Origin: Deltaproteobacteria bacterium ADurb.Bin151
GTDB lineage: Bacteria > Desulfobacterota > Syntrophia > Syntrophales > Smithellaceae
NCBI GenBank assembly: GCA_002070455.1
Contig: MWDG01000013.1
Coordinates: 1-59,126, forward strand
DNA length: 59,126 nucleotides
Reading direction: 5' to 3'
Shown one piece after another: positions 7,077 through 16,824 of this stretch. Position 1 is the stretch's first letter, and every line of letters begins with the position of its first letter. The translations under genes and the position numbers were made by a program. A model generated the notes under the pieces. That model was not told where the DNA came from. It saw only the letters and a list, made by a program, of their open reading frames with translations, and ran no database searches.

Positions 7077-8894
7077 CTAATAGCCTATTCCTGCGTTGTG
7101 ATACGGATCTCCCGGCTCAAAAAATAATTTCCATTTTTCCCTAAAGAACAAACTTTCGGATTCTAATCTGGCGGACTTTTCCGGCGTTGTATCCAGGCCC
7201 CTCGACAGGCTTTCATAGTGGTACAGTTCTGCATAGGGCGTCCATACATTGATCTTTCCATAATCCCTTAACTTCAGACATAAATCAACGTCGTTAAGGC
7301 CGATTTTAAAGTTTACCTCATCCATGCCGCCAACTTCAAGGTACAGACGCCTTTTCACCATCAGACATGCGCCCGTCACCGCACAATAATTCTGTGGCAT
7401 TATCAAACGATGCATATAACCGGTATGCCTGCGATCATTCCCATGATGATAATGAGAAGCGATGAATCCCGCAAGGCCTATCACAAGGCCGGCATGCTGT
7501 ATCCGGTCATCGGCGTAATATAGTTTGGCACCCACAGCTCCGACATCTTCACGTTGTGAAAACGCCAGCATTTCTTCGATCCAGTTGGGAGTAATCACTT
7601 CCGTATCATTATTGAGTAACAGGATATGATCCCCCGCAGCAAACTGCACCGCATGATTGTTGATAGCGGAAAAGTTGAATTCTTTACCGCCACACTGGAT
7701 GACCTTCACGTTTTTTTCATTCTTTAATTCATCATAATAGGCGAAGATGTCTTTCACTTCACTGTTGTTTTCGGCAATGATAATCTCGTAATTACTGTAC
7801 GTTGATCTTGTCAGGATGGAATCGATACATTTTTTTAAATCCTGCTTATGGTCTTTATTGGGAATAATGATGGAGACGAGAGGAGTTCCCTGGATTTTAT
7901 AATGAATTCTGTATGAGTAGGTCTCTCTCATGAATTCCACATCACCTTCATATCCGATCCGCCTGATATGTTCCTCAATCGCTTTCCTTCCAGTTTCATA
8001 CGCATACATCTTACATTCAGGATCCAGGGCGACAGATCCCTGACGGGCCCGGCTGAAATAAAGCACCTTAGGGATATTGACAATGTTTCGCGCTTTCTCA
8101 ATCACTCTTAATTCAAATTCGTAATCCTGGCTTCCATCATATCCTTGTTGTAGGAAACCAACTTCATCAATAATGAATCGGGAAAACGCATTGAGATGAC
8201 TTGCATAGTTGGAGGCGCGGAGAAAATCAGGACTGAAACCGGGAAGGCAGTGATAGTCAAGAATCTCCTTTGTTTCATCTGAAAACACCGCCTTATCGGA
8301 ATATATAAAATCGACTTCGCTGTTTTTATTTATGCAAAGAGCCAATTCCATCAGGGCATCGCTGCTCAAGCAATCATCATGGTCTAACATGACAATATAA
8401 TCGCCCTGGGCAAGCGCATAGGCTTCGATTGAATTGCCGGCAATGCCCTTGTTTTCTTGCAGAAATACGACTTTAATCCTTTTATCCATATTCTGCCAAT
8501 GCGATAGACAGTCCGTCGTTTGCTTTTCACTTCCACCATCCGCTATACACAGTTCCCAGTATGGATAGATTTGTTTGTGAACGGATTCAATGGCTTCGCT
8601 CAACCATTGCAGCTTGGTGTTATAAACAGGCATTACTATGGAGATCAACGGTTTATACGCAAAATTATTGAGGAGAGTCTTCATTTGTGCAATGGATTCA
8701 TCCGTGCGCTTGTCATCCAGAGAAATCCGATGGTCCTCGGCTGTGACAGCCATTTTAAAACGACGTTTAATACCTGGCATACCTTCACGGCGGTATAGCC
8801 CCATGGCTTTCTTGAATGTGCTTTTCAACCCACCCCCACGCTGAATAGATCGTTTCAAACCTTTGAGATCTGTTTTATTCCTAATGATGCTCAT
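7077..8894 (-). CDS. Tandem GT2 glycosyltransferase (two catalytic domains)
   Basis: A 605-residue protein with a basic N-terminal extension (residues 1-80) and two GT2 domains. The first starts PLISIVMPVYNTKLQWL at residue 82, with MLDHDDCLS as donor motif and GYDGSQDYEFELR. The second starts near residue 335 with PLVSIIIPNKDH and has LLNNDTEV and FKIGLNDVDLCLKL. The same GT2-GT2 arrangement, including the linker with GRKA, appears inside the giant protein at 21917-29014, so the two are paralogues. Two domains usually mean two consecutive transfers or alternate linkages. ATG at 8894; 20 bases separate it from the epimerase gene. Confidence 0.9.
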   Translation of the reverse strand: MSIIRNKTDLKGLKRSIQRGGGLKSTFKKAMGLYRREGMPGIKRRFKMAVTAEDHRISLDDKRTDESIAQMKTLLNNFAYKPLISIVMPVYNTKLQWLSEAIESVHKQIYPYWELCIADGGSEKQTTDCLSHWQNMDKRIKVVFLQENKGIAGNSIEAYALAQGDYIVMLDHDDCLSSDALMELALCINKNSEVDFIYSDKAVFSDETKEILDYHCLPGFSPDFLRASNYASHLNAFSRFIIDEVGFLQQGYDGSQDYEFELRVIEKARNIVNIPKVLYFSRARQGSVALDPECKMYAYETGRKAIEEHIRRIGYEGDVEFMRETYSYRIHYKIQGTPLVSIIIPNKDHKQDLKKCIDSILTRSTYSNYEIIIAENNSEVKDIFAYYDELKNEKNVKVIQCGGKEFNFSAINNHAVQFAAGDHILLLNNDTEVITPNWIEEMLAFSQREDVGAVGAKLYYADDRIQHAGLVIGLAGFIASHYHHGNDRRHTGYMHRLIMPQNYCAVTGACLMVKRRLYLEVGGMDEVNFKIGLNDVDLCLKLRDYGKINVWTPYAELYHYESLSRGLDTTPEKSARLESESLFFREKWKLFFEPGDPYHNAGIGY

Positions 8895-8915
8895 TTTTTA
8901 ATTGAATTACAGGCC

Positions 8916-9923
8916 TTACAAATAATAGCTTTTGTACCAGTCGACAAAATTTCCCAGACCTTTCTCGATAGGGGTGCCAGGCTCGAATCCGACATCTTTG
9001 CGTAAATCATCTATATCCGCGAAGGTTGCGGCAACATCACCAGGTTGCATCGGCAGCAAATTCAACTTTGCTTTTTTGCCTATGCACCGTTCTAATATAT
9101 TAATAACAAACATGAGCTCAACCGGGTTATTATTGCCTATATTATAAAGTCTATATGGAGAATAACTTGTTCCAGGATCGGGATTTGCCCCGTTCCATTC
9201 TGGATTAGGAATTGGTATTTTGTGCAGGACTCTCATCACTCCATCAATAATATCGTCGATATATGTAAAATCTCTTTTCATTTGGCCGGAATTGAAGACA
9301 TCGATTGGCTTACCATCCAGAATAGCCTTGGTAAAGGAAAAGTAGGCCATATCCGGACGCCCCCAGGGACCGTAAACGGTAAAAAATCTCAGTCCCGTCG
9401 TTGGGATGCCGTAGAGATTCGAATAGGCATGCGCCATTAATTCATTCGATTTTTTAGTCGCGGCATAGAGGGAGACCGGATGATCAACATTGTGATGGAC
9501 TGAAAATGGCATCTTTGTGTTCGCCCCATAAATGGAACTTGAAGACGCATACACCAGGTGTTTGATGTGATGATGTCTGCATCCTTCGAGGACGTTCAGG
9601 AACCCGCTAATGTTACTCTCAATATATACATAGGGATTCACGAGAGAATATCTTACACCGGGCTGTGCCGCCAAATGGACGACCATATCAAACTTCTCGG
9701 TGGAAAATATTTCCGACAGAGGCCCTCTTTCCGCAATATTCAGCTTAACGAACTTGAAGTTATGAAAATCTTCAATCTGCTTCAGCCTTGATAGCTTGAG
9801 TTTCGTATCATAATAATCATTGATATTGTCCAAACCAACTACGGCATAGCCTTGCTTAATTAATTCTTTGCACACATAAAACCCTATAAATCCCGCAGCG
9901 CCGGTAACCAGTATTTTATTCAT
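8916..9923 (-). CDS. UDP-glucuronate 4-epimerase-like NAD-dependent epimerase
   Basis: A 335-residue extended SDR with TGAAGFIGFYV at the N-terminus, YASSSSIYGANTKMPF, the catalytic YAATK, and RFFTVYGPWGRPDMA, a block typical of UDP-glucuronate 4-epimerases (CapI/WcaG-like). These convert UDP-glucuronate to UDP-galacturonate for capsule or O-antigen repeats. Full length and no visible damage. It sits at the start of a tightly packed run of glycosyltransferase genes, fitting a supply role. ATG at 9923. Confidence 0.9.
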   Translation of the reverse strand: MNKILVTGAAGFIGFYVCKELIKQGYAVVGLDNINDYYDTKLKLSRLKQIEDFHNFKFVKLNIAERGPLSEIFSTEKFDMVVHLAAQPGVRYSLVNPYVYIESNISGFLNVLEGCRHHHIKHLVYASSSSIYGANTKMPFSVHHNVDHPVSLYAATKKSNELMAHAYSNLYGIPTTGLRFFTVYGPWGRPDMAYFSFTKAILDGKPIDVFNSGQMKRDFTYIDDIIDGVMRVLHKIPIPNPEWNGANPDPGTSYSPYRLYNIGNNNPVELMFVINILERCIGKKAKLNLLPMQPGDVAATFADIDDLRKDVGFEPGTPIEKGLGNFVDWYKSYYL

Positions 9924-10003
9924 TGTTTAAGCCTTTTGAGCATGAAGAACATGATGATTTTCCCAAAATGCAGTTATTAAATATGACTTATAGTGCATAG
10001 GCA

Positions 10004-10234
10004 ATGGTCTTGACACTTTCATTATACAGCAAAAAAAACGCCATTGCTCATAGCATGACTATGAGCGTGATTAACAACAAGTTGAATAAGCCCGTCGCTC
10101 GATCTACGATGATCGAAAGTATTGCATGTGCCTTCTTGGAAGAGCATATTCAAGATGCAGACGTACTCAAGGAAAAAGACACGAAAAACATACGGCTTAA
10201 TCTCTTCTATGGCATTCCCACCATAAGTATTTAG
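10004..10234 (+). CDS. Small protein of unknown function, plus strand, convergent with the GT2 gene
   Basis: A 76-residue reading frame. From residue ~14 it looks like real protein (HSMTMSVINNKLNKPVARST, ACAFLEEHIQDADVLKEKD), with mixed charged/hydrophobic helices and sensible codon use. Its last 38 bases overlap the 3' end of the opposing glycosyltransferase gene. The ATG at 10004 has only a weak ribosome binding site; the ATGACTATG at about residue 18 is an alternative start. I do not recognise the family. It may be an intact small orphan gene or the remnant of a larger one. Confidence 0.35.
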   Translation: MVLTLSLYSKKNAIAHSMTMSVINNKLNKPVARSTMIESIACAFLEEHIQDADVLKEKDTKNIRLNLFYGIPTISI

Positions 10235-10883
10235 CGAGTTTAATACTTGTGGGCAGAATCTTGAAATGCGTTTCACCAAAGCTGCGCGTAGTTTCTGTGA
10301 CTGGAAATTCAGTTCTTCTCAATCTCTTGCGATATGATCTTATCACCATCTCAATATCAATGGATAAACCGTAATCTAAAGGCGCCATTTTGTTGAATCC
10401 GATCACGGTAAAACCTTTGTAGCCATGCAACACGTCATGAACCAGATGTCCTTCGCGTCGCCAGATCAAGGCAGCAAAGAGCGCCAACCCCAAGACACCC
10501 CATTTCCTAGGCTTAAGGAGCTTTATATCTTCCTCGTTTCTCGCACCTTTTATATTGCGGCTTGCAATCACCAAATCATATCCATCGCGTAAGAGGGGCC
10601 GGAATTGTAATAAGCTTGACGTCGATATCGTGCCTTTCGGGAAAAAAACGACTACAGCTTCACAAGATGATTTTTCTACTGCTTGGATATACGCCGCATT
10701 AAGTCCCTTCTTGGGTTGCCTATAAACAGGAATGTTCTGAGACATCAGATAGTCCACTGTCCCGTCAGTGCTTCCGCCATCTATAGCATAAACTTCATCA
10801 AAATCATTGCGCGGCAAATCAGGCACAATCCGTTTGCAACCCTCCAACTCATTCCACACCATTAAACATAAGGATATTTTCAT
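10197..10883 (-). CDS. Glycosyltransferase family 2 (short, no membrane anchor)
   Basis: A 228-residue GT2-like protein: MKISLCLMVWNELEGCKRIV at the start, then AIDGGSTDGTVDYL near residues 33-46. The classical DxD is replaced by VVVFFPKGTIS. ASRNIKGARNEEDIK and HDVLHGYKGF follow. The unusual donor site means activity is not certain, although DPM1-like enzymes of this short type vary there. The start was set at ATG 10883, which overlaps the TGA of the upstream flavoprotein gene (ATGA), so the two are translationally coupled; the frame extends further upstream only through that gene. Confidence 0.78.
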   Translation of the reverse strand: MKISLCLMVWNELEGCKRIVPDLPRNDFDEVYAIDGGSTDGTVDYLMSQNIPVYRQPKKGLNAAYIQAVEKSSCEAVVVFFPKGTISTSSLLQFRPLLRDGYDLVIASRNIKGARNEEDIKLLKPRKWGVLGLALFAALIWRREGHLVHDVLHGYKGFTVIGFNKMAPLDYGLSIDIEMVIRSYRKRLRRTEFPVTETTRSFGETHFKILPTSIKLAKYLWWECHRRD

Positions 10884-12106
10884 TTCACAGTTACTCTCTC
10901 TGCTTTTCTTGCAGCTGAGATACCAGCCGAAACAGCTACGTCCGAATTCATATGCTCCCAAGTTCCCCAGCGGCCTATACACAGAATATTATTTTCTGCC
11001 GCCCAACGGAAAATTGCCTCGATAGCGAAAGGCTTCTCCAAAGTATTGAGAGGATATGCATATTCATTTGTGTAACTCCAACCGCCTTTCTTGATTGTCC
11101 TCCTAGAATTCGTTTCGGTCCAATATCCTTTGCTGTCTGCGCAAAAGTTGGTTCTGCATAAAATGCGGTGATGTGCTAGGCGCTCATCAGGATCATAAAC
11201 CCAGTGTGCGTTTGTTGACAGAATCTCTGCATGATAATCCACATCGATCGAGGCATAATGTAATTTCAATATATTATTCCTAACATATTCCGGCATATTA
11301 GCCATTGAGAGCCATTGGGACCATGGAATTGAGGTAACAATTTTGTCTGCTTTTAAATGTCCATTCACTATTCTGTCTTCAATATCAATCGATGCAACAG
11401 GCGTGGATATCAGCAGATGATCTTTCAATGCTTCACCCATACGCTTCCATACTTCACCATACCCGTACTTCTTCGGATATAAAAAAGTGCCATGGGCCGG
11501 AAGCGTGCCAGATGGCGTATGCTCCAGGCAGCTTTGCAGTGTTTCTCGGAAAGAAACATCCGGCAATTTGTAAAGCCAATAAATGCCTAATGTTTTCAGA
11601 TCTACTGACCAAATTTTACGATTGTAGGGCAACATATATTCTGCAGCTATCCGTTCCCCGAGTTTCCACGTAATCCATTCCTCAAAGGATGTCGGCATGG
11701 GTAGTCCCCGTAAGCAACTAGCTTGTGCGATTGATTCAAGGAAATCAATGCGATCAGCCAATGGAAGCTGCCATAAGTTTGCTTCAAGCGGATAATCAAC
11801 TTCCTGACCGCGGATATTGATCTTCGAAACTCTTTTACGTTCTTGCCATTCAGACTTCGGCATGAACTGGAAAAGAAAATCAAGCACTTCTTTCCGCTTA
11901 ACATCCAGAAAATGACCTCCGCCGATATCGAGAGGCGCACCATCAACCTCTTCACTTCTACATAGGCCGCCGGCAACTCGCTCCTTTTCTATTAGCAGAA
12001 ATGAATCTTCTCCCAAAGTTTTTAACGTATGAGCAAAACTCAAGCCCGATGGCCCAGCACCCAAGATAATATATTTATAATGGTCCACAGAACAATCCAA
12101 AATCAC
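10880..12106 (-). CDS. FAD-dependent amine-oxidase/UDP-galactopyranose-mutase-like flavoprotein
   Basis: A 408-residue protein. The dinucleotide-binding GAGPSGLSFAHTL lies near residues 16-28, then LLIEKERVAGGLCRS and a DIGGGHFLD segment, as in Glf-like and protoporphyrinogen-oxidase-like flavoproteins. LPYNRKIWSVD and YPKKYGYGEVWKRM are shared with amine oxidoreductases common in O-antigen loci. A nucleotide-sugar mutase or sugar oxidoreductase role is plausible; galactofuranose formation is only a guess. Start: GTG at 12106, with a GTG six codons later also possible; no ribosome binding site is evident for either. It overlaps the downstream GT2 gene by four bases. Confidence 0.8.
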   Translation of the reverse strand: MILDCSVDHYKYIILGAGPSGLSFAHTLKTLGEDSFLLIEKERVAGGLCRSEEVDGAPLDIGGGHFLDVKRKEVLDFLFQFMPKSEWQERKRVSKINIRGQEVDYPLEANLWQLPLADRIDFLESIAQASCLRGLPMPTSFEEWITWKLGERIAAEYMLPYNRKIWSVDLKTLGIYWLYKLPDVSFRETLQSCLEHTPSGTLPAHGTFLYPKKYGYGEVWKRMGEALKDHLLISTPVASIDIEDRIVNGHLKADKIVTSIPWSQWLSMANMPEYVRNNILKLHYASIDVDYHAEILSTNAHWVYDPDERLAHHRILCRTNFCADSKGYWTETNSRRTIKKGGWSYTNEYAYPLNTLEKPFAIEAIFRWAAENNILCIGRWGTWEHMNSDVAVSAGISAARKAERVTVK

Positions 12107-12140
12107 AGGTTAATAAAAAATTCGCATAGATATTCACTTA

Positions 12141-14144
12141 TTACTCTGGAGTCCGCTCAAGTTTAGTTGTTCCTCCTGAACGAAATCTCAACATTATGAG
12201 GTAAAAAGCCTGGTATATTATAAGTAGCAATATGATTGGATAAATAGGCATTACAGAGAAAACATATCTTGGATTAAATGTCCAGGATGATGCATCGAGC
12301 AAAGTAAATAAAGCTACCCTAGGAATTAAGGCTGATAAAAAAATAGTTATGGCGATATATAATATGTTGTTTGTATTTAAACGATTAAACATAACAATGA
12401 TGCTAACTGACAAAATAGTTATGAGGGACATATAACGAACAACAATTTGGTAAGAATATCTTATTTTCTCCCGTATATTAAACAAGTTATCTTTTGGTCC
12501 CATTGTAGATGCAGAATCAATAGCATACACAATGTTTTGCAATGATCTTCTATTTATAAAGTCATCGTATGAAAAAGCCAGACGTTGACCTTTTTCAGTT
12601 ATAAAAATTACTGACGCCGAAAGAACTAATGGAGATTGATGGACACGAAATAAGTAACCGCAGTTAATTGGAATATTCAAAACTCCCTCGTTTTTGAAAT
12701 GACTAACAACATCAGGCCGTGGTGCAAAAGATGGGCGTTCTGACAAAATATGCCCTTTAGAATCAGAAACTATTATGTCACAAATCTTTTCATATTTATG
12801 AAAGACCCAACCGTTTATTATACTATATTTATCTCCAATTAAAGCCGCTCTCCGATTGGCAGCATTATTATAAATATTTCGCACTTCCGGCGCTGTATCA
12901 GGACTATCTGTCTCTCTGTGAACCTCAGCAAATTCTACAAAAGATCTCCATATTCGCAGGGATGAATTAGGCAGATTAGGAAGGTAATTGCGAATATTAG
13001 GATCTAAAAAACTTGAAAATACAAATCTGCCCGGAAGTTTCCCTTTATTAATGGCAGCATTAATCTCATCGGCAATGCGTTGGCAAAAAGCATTTATTTC
13101 AAGCGCTGAGCTGCCATGCCCAGCTTTAACTATGGAACTGCGTAATGCCCAATAAAACCATCCGGCCCCAATCTCATTTTCTGTACCTGATTCCCTGGTG
13201 GTGTTATCAATGAATAATTGAAAATCATTTTCAAGAAATGGTTCAAGTTCTTTAAAGGACGGACTTACCCTGTAGGCTAACTTCCTCGTATCTTTTGTTA
13301 CCGGAACAAAACGAATTGATTCGGGAGGGTTGATTCGGAGCAAAGCTCTGTTGGCTGCGACATAACCGGGAGCACTTAATTCTGTAGGCACGAACAAGCC
13401 GAATTTATAATAATGGATAATATCTAGAGAAAACGCAAACATTGCCACAACTGCAGCCGGTAAAATTGCTAGTGTAGCTAATTGCCTGAAAATATATCCA
13501 TTGTCTCTATGTTCCCGACGAAACATTATGAATAATAGCAGAAAGTGAACAAGAAGTATTACTAGAATCAGAGGACTTTCCTTTCGTGTATTCCAGAGTA
13601 ACCCCAGATATGTGCCACATAATATTGCGTTAATGAAATTTTTCTTGGTGGACCCTCGCCTGATCCATAACATAATCAAAGAGGATAATGCCAAAAGCAG
13701 AATCGGCGTATAAAATGTCTCTGCACAACTGCGTTTAAACAAATAAAAAGTAAACGGATGTAAAATAATTAATGCAAAAGAAAAAAAACAAACATGTCTT
13801 GGAAGCTTTACCTTTTCCAATACTGATACAAAATAGAACGCACTCATAATATACAATACTTCCGTTGCGATGCGAAGCGGAACACCAGTTAAGCGAACAA
13901 AATCTATCCACATGGCGTAGACAGGTAAATTTATGTAAGACATATCGGAATATGTAGAAGAAAACCAACTCTCTAAAGATGTTTTGATATACCAGAGCTC
14001 ATCATGAGGGTAATTGAAGGCTATGATTTCATCGGAGCTAATGAGCCATACTTTAAATATGGCAAGTGCAAGACATGAAATATAGAAAATCATACTATAA
14101 TATTTTTTTAAGCGCATAGAATTCTCTGATTTTAACATCTGCAT
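12141..14144 (-). CDS. Large polytopic membrane protein, GT-C/GT39-like, with a periplasmic beta-rich module
   Basis: A 667-residue protein with about ten predicted membrane segments, most in residues 10-260 and 560-655. Between them is a ~300-residue soluble region, probably periplasmic. The first loop contains NYPHDELWY, an acidic motif placed like the catalytic Asp/Glu of GT-C glycosyltransferases that use polyprenyl-phosphate sugars. The soluble region contains IINGWVF and PRPDVV, a pattern also seen in the small lipoprotein at 20352-20882. Base composition is visibly more AT-rich than its neighbours, a hint of separate origin. No specific substrate can be named. ATG at 14144; ATG codons at residues 3 and 10 are alternatives. 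Confidence 0.72.
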   Translation of the reverse strand: MQMLKSENSMRLKKYYSMIFYISCLALAIFKVWLISSDEIIAFNYPHDELWYIKTSLESWFSSTYSDMSYINLPVYAMWIDFVRLTGVPLRIATEVLYIMSAFYFVSVLEKVKLPRHVCFFSFALIILHPFTFYLFKRSCAETFYTPILLLALSSLIMLWIRRGSTKKNFINAILCGTYLGLLWNTRKESPLILVILLVHFLLLFIMFRREHRDNGYIFRQLATLAILPAAVVAMFAFSLDIIHYYKFGLFVPTELSAPGYVAANRALLRINPPESIRFVPVTKDTRKLAYRVSPSFKELEPFLENDFQLFIDNTTRESGTENEIGAGWFYWALRSSIVKAGHGSSALEINAFCQRIADEINAAINKGKLPGRFVFSSFLDPNIRNYLPNLPNSSLRIWRSFVEFAEVHRETDSPDTAPEVRNIYNNAANRRAALIGDKYSIINGWVFHKYEKICDIIVSDSKGHILSERPSFAPRPDVVSHFKNEGVLNIPINCGYLFRVHQSPLVLSASVIFITEKGQRLAFSYDDFINRRSLQNIVYAIDSASTMGPKDNLFNIREKIRYSYQIVVRYMSLITILSVSIIVMFNRLNTNNILYIAITIFLSALIPRVALFTLLDASSWTFNPRYVFSVMPIYPIILLLIIYQAFYLIMLRFRSGGTTKLERTPE

Positions 14145-14236
14145 CTATAGAGACTGTGCCAACCGCAATAAAAGACACAAATTATAGTTCCGCCTAAGGG
14201 TTCCTAACCTTTAAGATTTATTCATCACACAAGCTC

Positions 14237-14761
14237 TTACTTCCCTCCCCGGACAGGCCAAACATATAGAGTATTAAGTTTTCCAACAGGGTGAAACCTT
14301 CCATTGGTCGAAATCTCCACTGCCAAAGCAACTTCGCCTGTTGCGACAGACGACCAATACAAAGAAGGCTGTATATTTTTGAAACCGAGTTCCTTTAGCT
14401 TTGGTCCTGCTATGTCATACTTGTGTTCTATTTTATTTGCTTTTGCGATTTTACTGATAAATCCGGAAAGTTCATGAACCGATGGCAGACGCCAATCGTT
14501 ATGCCCGAGGTATGCGCTGGAATTCAGACAATTTACGTAATCAGCTGCCTCGTCCCATGTTTTCTTCCCACCATTGCACTTCCCGAAAGATGGTGTACCG
14601 GCATTGATTGCCCACTCAAGACCGGTCTTGGTATCTTCTATTTTAGCGCCATTGCGTAATAAGAATTGCTGACTGGCTTTACCCTCAGCCACCGTCAAAA
14701 AAACGGAAAGAAGTGCAAATAAAATCAAGACGCTTGTCATTTTAATATTTGCGGTTGTCAT
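14237..14761 (-). CDS. DUF1566 (Lcl C-terminal) domain secreted protein
   Basis: A 174-residue protein with an N-terminal signal peptide (hydrophobic stretch VLILFALLSVFLTVAEGKA, cleavage probably near residue 29). It carries a single DUF1566-like domain: TKTGLEWA, W-E-A-A (TWDEAADYVNCLN), LGHNDWRLPSVHEL and the closing WPVRGGK. Proteins of this group are exported and of unknown function, often near surface polymers. GAGGT seven bases before the ATG at 14761 supports the start. The next gene upstream is separated by a MITE-like palindromic element, so its promoter may lie in or near that element. Confidence 0.87.
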   Translation of the reverse strand: MTTANIKMTSVLILFALLSVFLTVAEGKASQQFLLRNGAKIEDTKTGLEWAINAGTPSFGKCNGGKKTWDEAADYVNCLNSSAYLGHNDWRLPSVHELSGFISKIAKANKIEHKYDIAGPKLKELGFKNIQPSLYWSSVATGEVALAVEISTNGRFHPVGKLNTLYVWPVRGGK

Positions 14762-14786
14762 TGCTTACCTCATCTCAACAAGAAAC

Positions 14787-14933
14787 CTTTGCATAATAGT
14801 CAAATTGTCATTTCGACTCCGTTCGACTACACTCAGGATAAACTCCGGGAGAAATCTTATAACATTATAATATAAAAGAAAGATTTCTCGTCGCTTGCGC
14901 TTCTCGAAATGACACAACGGATATTATGCAAAG
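14787..14933. repeat. 147-bp MITE-like palindromic element
   Basis: It is bounded by perfect 12-bp inverted ends CTTTGCATAATA (14787-14798 and 14922-14933). Inside lies a second inverted pair, GTCATTTCGA at 14807-14816 facing TCGAAATGAC near 14904-14913, and GAGAAATCTT facing AAGATTTCTC. The core resembles the element at 40257-40400. It is non-coding and ends four bases before the stop codon of the CRTAC1 lipoprotein gene. Confidence 0.75.
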
Positions 14934-14936
14934 CTT

Positions 14937-16808
14937 TCAATAATTTACAATCATACCATCAGGATAAACCCTTTTTTTATTCCCCGGGTTGATGGTGAAT
15001 TTTACAATGCCGCCACGATAATAGACTTCTACGTTATGCGGTTCCGTATAGGGGGTTCCGATAAAAATCTCGTAAGGACTTTGGGTAAGATACCCGGAAC
15101 CGCTATCAACAAAGCGAGTAAAAATAACATCAGGATGATTCAAAGGATAAATCTTCACAATACGCCCCTGCTGGTTTCGCTCACCGGCCGGACCCCTTAC
15201 GTCTATTTTGAAGAAACTGTTTTTCGGCAAGGAGGAACTGTTCTTAAAATAAGCAAGACCTAAGCCTCCTACATCTCTTTTTAATATATCCAACCTCCCA
15301 TCCAAGTTAATATCCGCAAACGAAATCGTATCCTGACCCCAGGCGTCCATTGCCGTCGGGTTGGCCCGCTCGAACCCCGTGCCATTATTCAGCCATACCA
15401 CGGTGGGATTGGGAATGTCCGCTACGTTGGTTCCACCCGAAACAATGATATCTTCCCGGCCATCATTGTTCATATCAAAAATATTCAGACCATAGCTTTC
15501 AGAAAACGAATAGGGCGGAATAATATTTTTAAACTCAAAACTCGTCCCATTAAACTGATACAGGGTGGGACCTGTATACGGATGGTGTATTACAAGATCA
15601 AGATGGCCGTCATTATTCCAGTCAGTAAACTTGATCCCTTCATCAGATGCCAGAGGAAGACCCAGAGCAGCCCGTTGATCGGTAAAGGTCAGTTTGCCGT
15701 TTTTCACACCATTATTGATAAACAAGTGGCTTCCTACATAAAAATCGATCCAGCCATCAAGATTAAAATCAATTGCCTGGGCTCCCTCTCCCCTGAAGTT
15801 CATAGCTGTGTTTCTCATGGCGACACCCGCTTCGTCCGCAACTTCGGTGAAATTGCCGTTGCCATCATTGATCAATAAATAATTTTGTTCATTGGGGCTG
15901 CAAGCTGTCGCCTGCGGCCAAAATATATCCAAAAAATCGTCGTTATTGAAATCGGCTACCAGGATAGTTTCTCCATGTATCCCTCTTAATTTCAAATCTC
16001 TAAAGGCTATATTCTCCGTGAAAGTTCCATCACCGTTATTGAAAAAAAGCATAGCCACTGAATTCGGCGAATAAGGATTCCCAGCGTTCGACGCCTGACA
16101 GTCCGGGTCCGGATTTGTGTATACTTCATAAGAAGAAAACACATTGCAGACAATATCCGGAAGACCGTCGCCGTTAAAATCGGCGGCAGCACATGTCCGC
16201 TGGATTCTCCCGGGGATAAAGAGGCTTCCCAATCCCATGCTGGAAGGTGACGCGGCAATCAAATTCCCCGCTCTGTCGTTAAAAGTACCAAGTGCCTCGA
16301 TGAATCCATCATTATTTAAGTCAGCCAATACAGGATGGTACCAGTCGTATGGTATTATATCACCTGAAAAACTAATGGGAATTAAAGTCAATGGCAGCGA
16401 TGGCATCACCGTTACCGTATAATCCTGTGTTGTAGCATCATCAGCCGTCACCGTATAAACCACTGGACTTGAAAAGTTATTGGCCGTTGTGCCGCTTATT
16501 TGAAGAGTGAAACCTACCGTCACATTGGCGCCAGTTGTGGTAAATGTCGCTACCAGAGTTGTCACGTCTGTGCCGAAGGGCATGAATACTACTATTGTTT
16601 TTTGCGTTTCGTCGATGGCCCCCACAACCCCGGCCAGAGAAAATGCCGTAATTGCTTTTGCCGTTGATAGTGGTACAGGGGATGGTGACACAGGCGATGG
16701 GGATGGCAACACACCAACACCACCTCCATCACCTCCGCCGCCGCAATTTGTTAAAAAAAACGCCAGCAACAACAAACAAACCGCTTTTGTAAAAATCTTA
16801 AACATCAT
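14937..16808 (-). CDS. CRTAC1/FG-GAP-repeat lipoprotein with ASPIC/UnbV C-terminus
   Basis: A 623-residue lipoprotein. The signal peptide ends in the lipobox LTNC (Cys22), followed by a Gly-rich then Ser/Pro-rich linker. Residues ~50-130 form a surface-type beta domain (FSLAGVVGAIDETQKTI ... DDATTQDYTVTV). Residues ~140-530 carry a series of FG-GAP/VCBS-type calcium-binding repeats (DLNNDGFIEALG, DFNGDGLPDIVC, DFNNDDFLDIFW, DFNLDGWIDFYV, DWNNDGHLDLVI, DMNNDGREDIIV, DINLDGRLDILK), a beta-propeller. The end matches ASPIC/UnbV (RGPAGERNQQGR, DSGSGYLTQ). It is an outer-membrane or surface protein, possibly glycan-binding; function unknown. The ATG at 16808 is chosen because the signal peptide begins there. 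Confidence 0.9.
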   Translation of the reverse strand: MMFKIFTKAVCLLLLAFFLTNCGGGGDGGGVGVLPSPSPVSPSPVPLSTAKAITAFSLAGVVGAIDETQKTIVVFMPFGTDVTTLVATFTTTGANVTVGFTLQISGTTANNFSSPVVYTVTADDATTQDYTVTVMPSLPLTLIPISFSGDIIPYDWYHPVLADLNNDGFIEALGTFNDRAGNLIAASPSSMGLGSLFIPGRIQRTCAAADFNGDGLPDIVCNVFSSYEVYTNPDPDCQASNAGNPYSPNSVAMLFFNNGDGTFTENIAFRDLKLRGIHGETILVADFNNDDFLDIFWPQATACSPNEQNYLLINDGNGNFTEVADEAGVAMRNTAMNFRGEGAQAIDFNLDGWIDFYVGSHLFINNGVKNGKLTFTDQRAALGLPLASDEGIKFTDWNNDGHLDLVIHHPYTGPTLYQFNGTSFEFKNIIPPYSFSESYGLNIFDMNNDGREDIIVSGGTNVADIPNPTVVWLNNGTGFERANPTAMDAWGQDTISFADINLDGRLDILKRDVGGLGLAYFKNSSSLPKNSFFKIDVRGPAGERNQQGRIVKIYPLNHPDVIFTRFVDSGSGYLTQSPYEIFIGTPYTEPHNVEVYYRGGIVKFTINPGNKKRVYPDGMIVNY

Positions 16809-16824
16809 GGCATCGTTCTTCTGA

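Noticed and set aside
16507..16824. 105-codon plus-strand frame over the start of the CRTAC1 lipoprotein gene
   Set aside because: It is the antisense shadow of the lipoprotein's low-complexity Ser/Pro and beta-domain region; it has no ribosome binding site.
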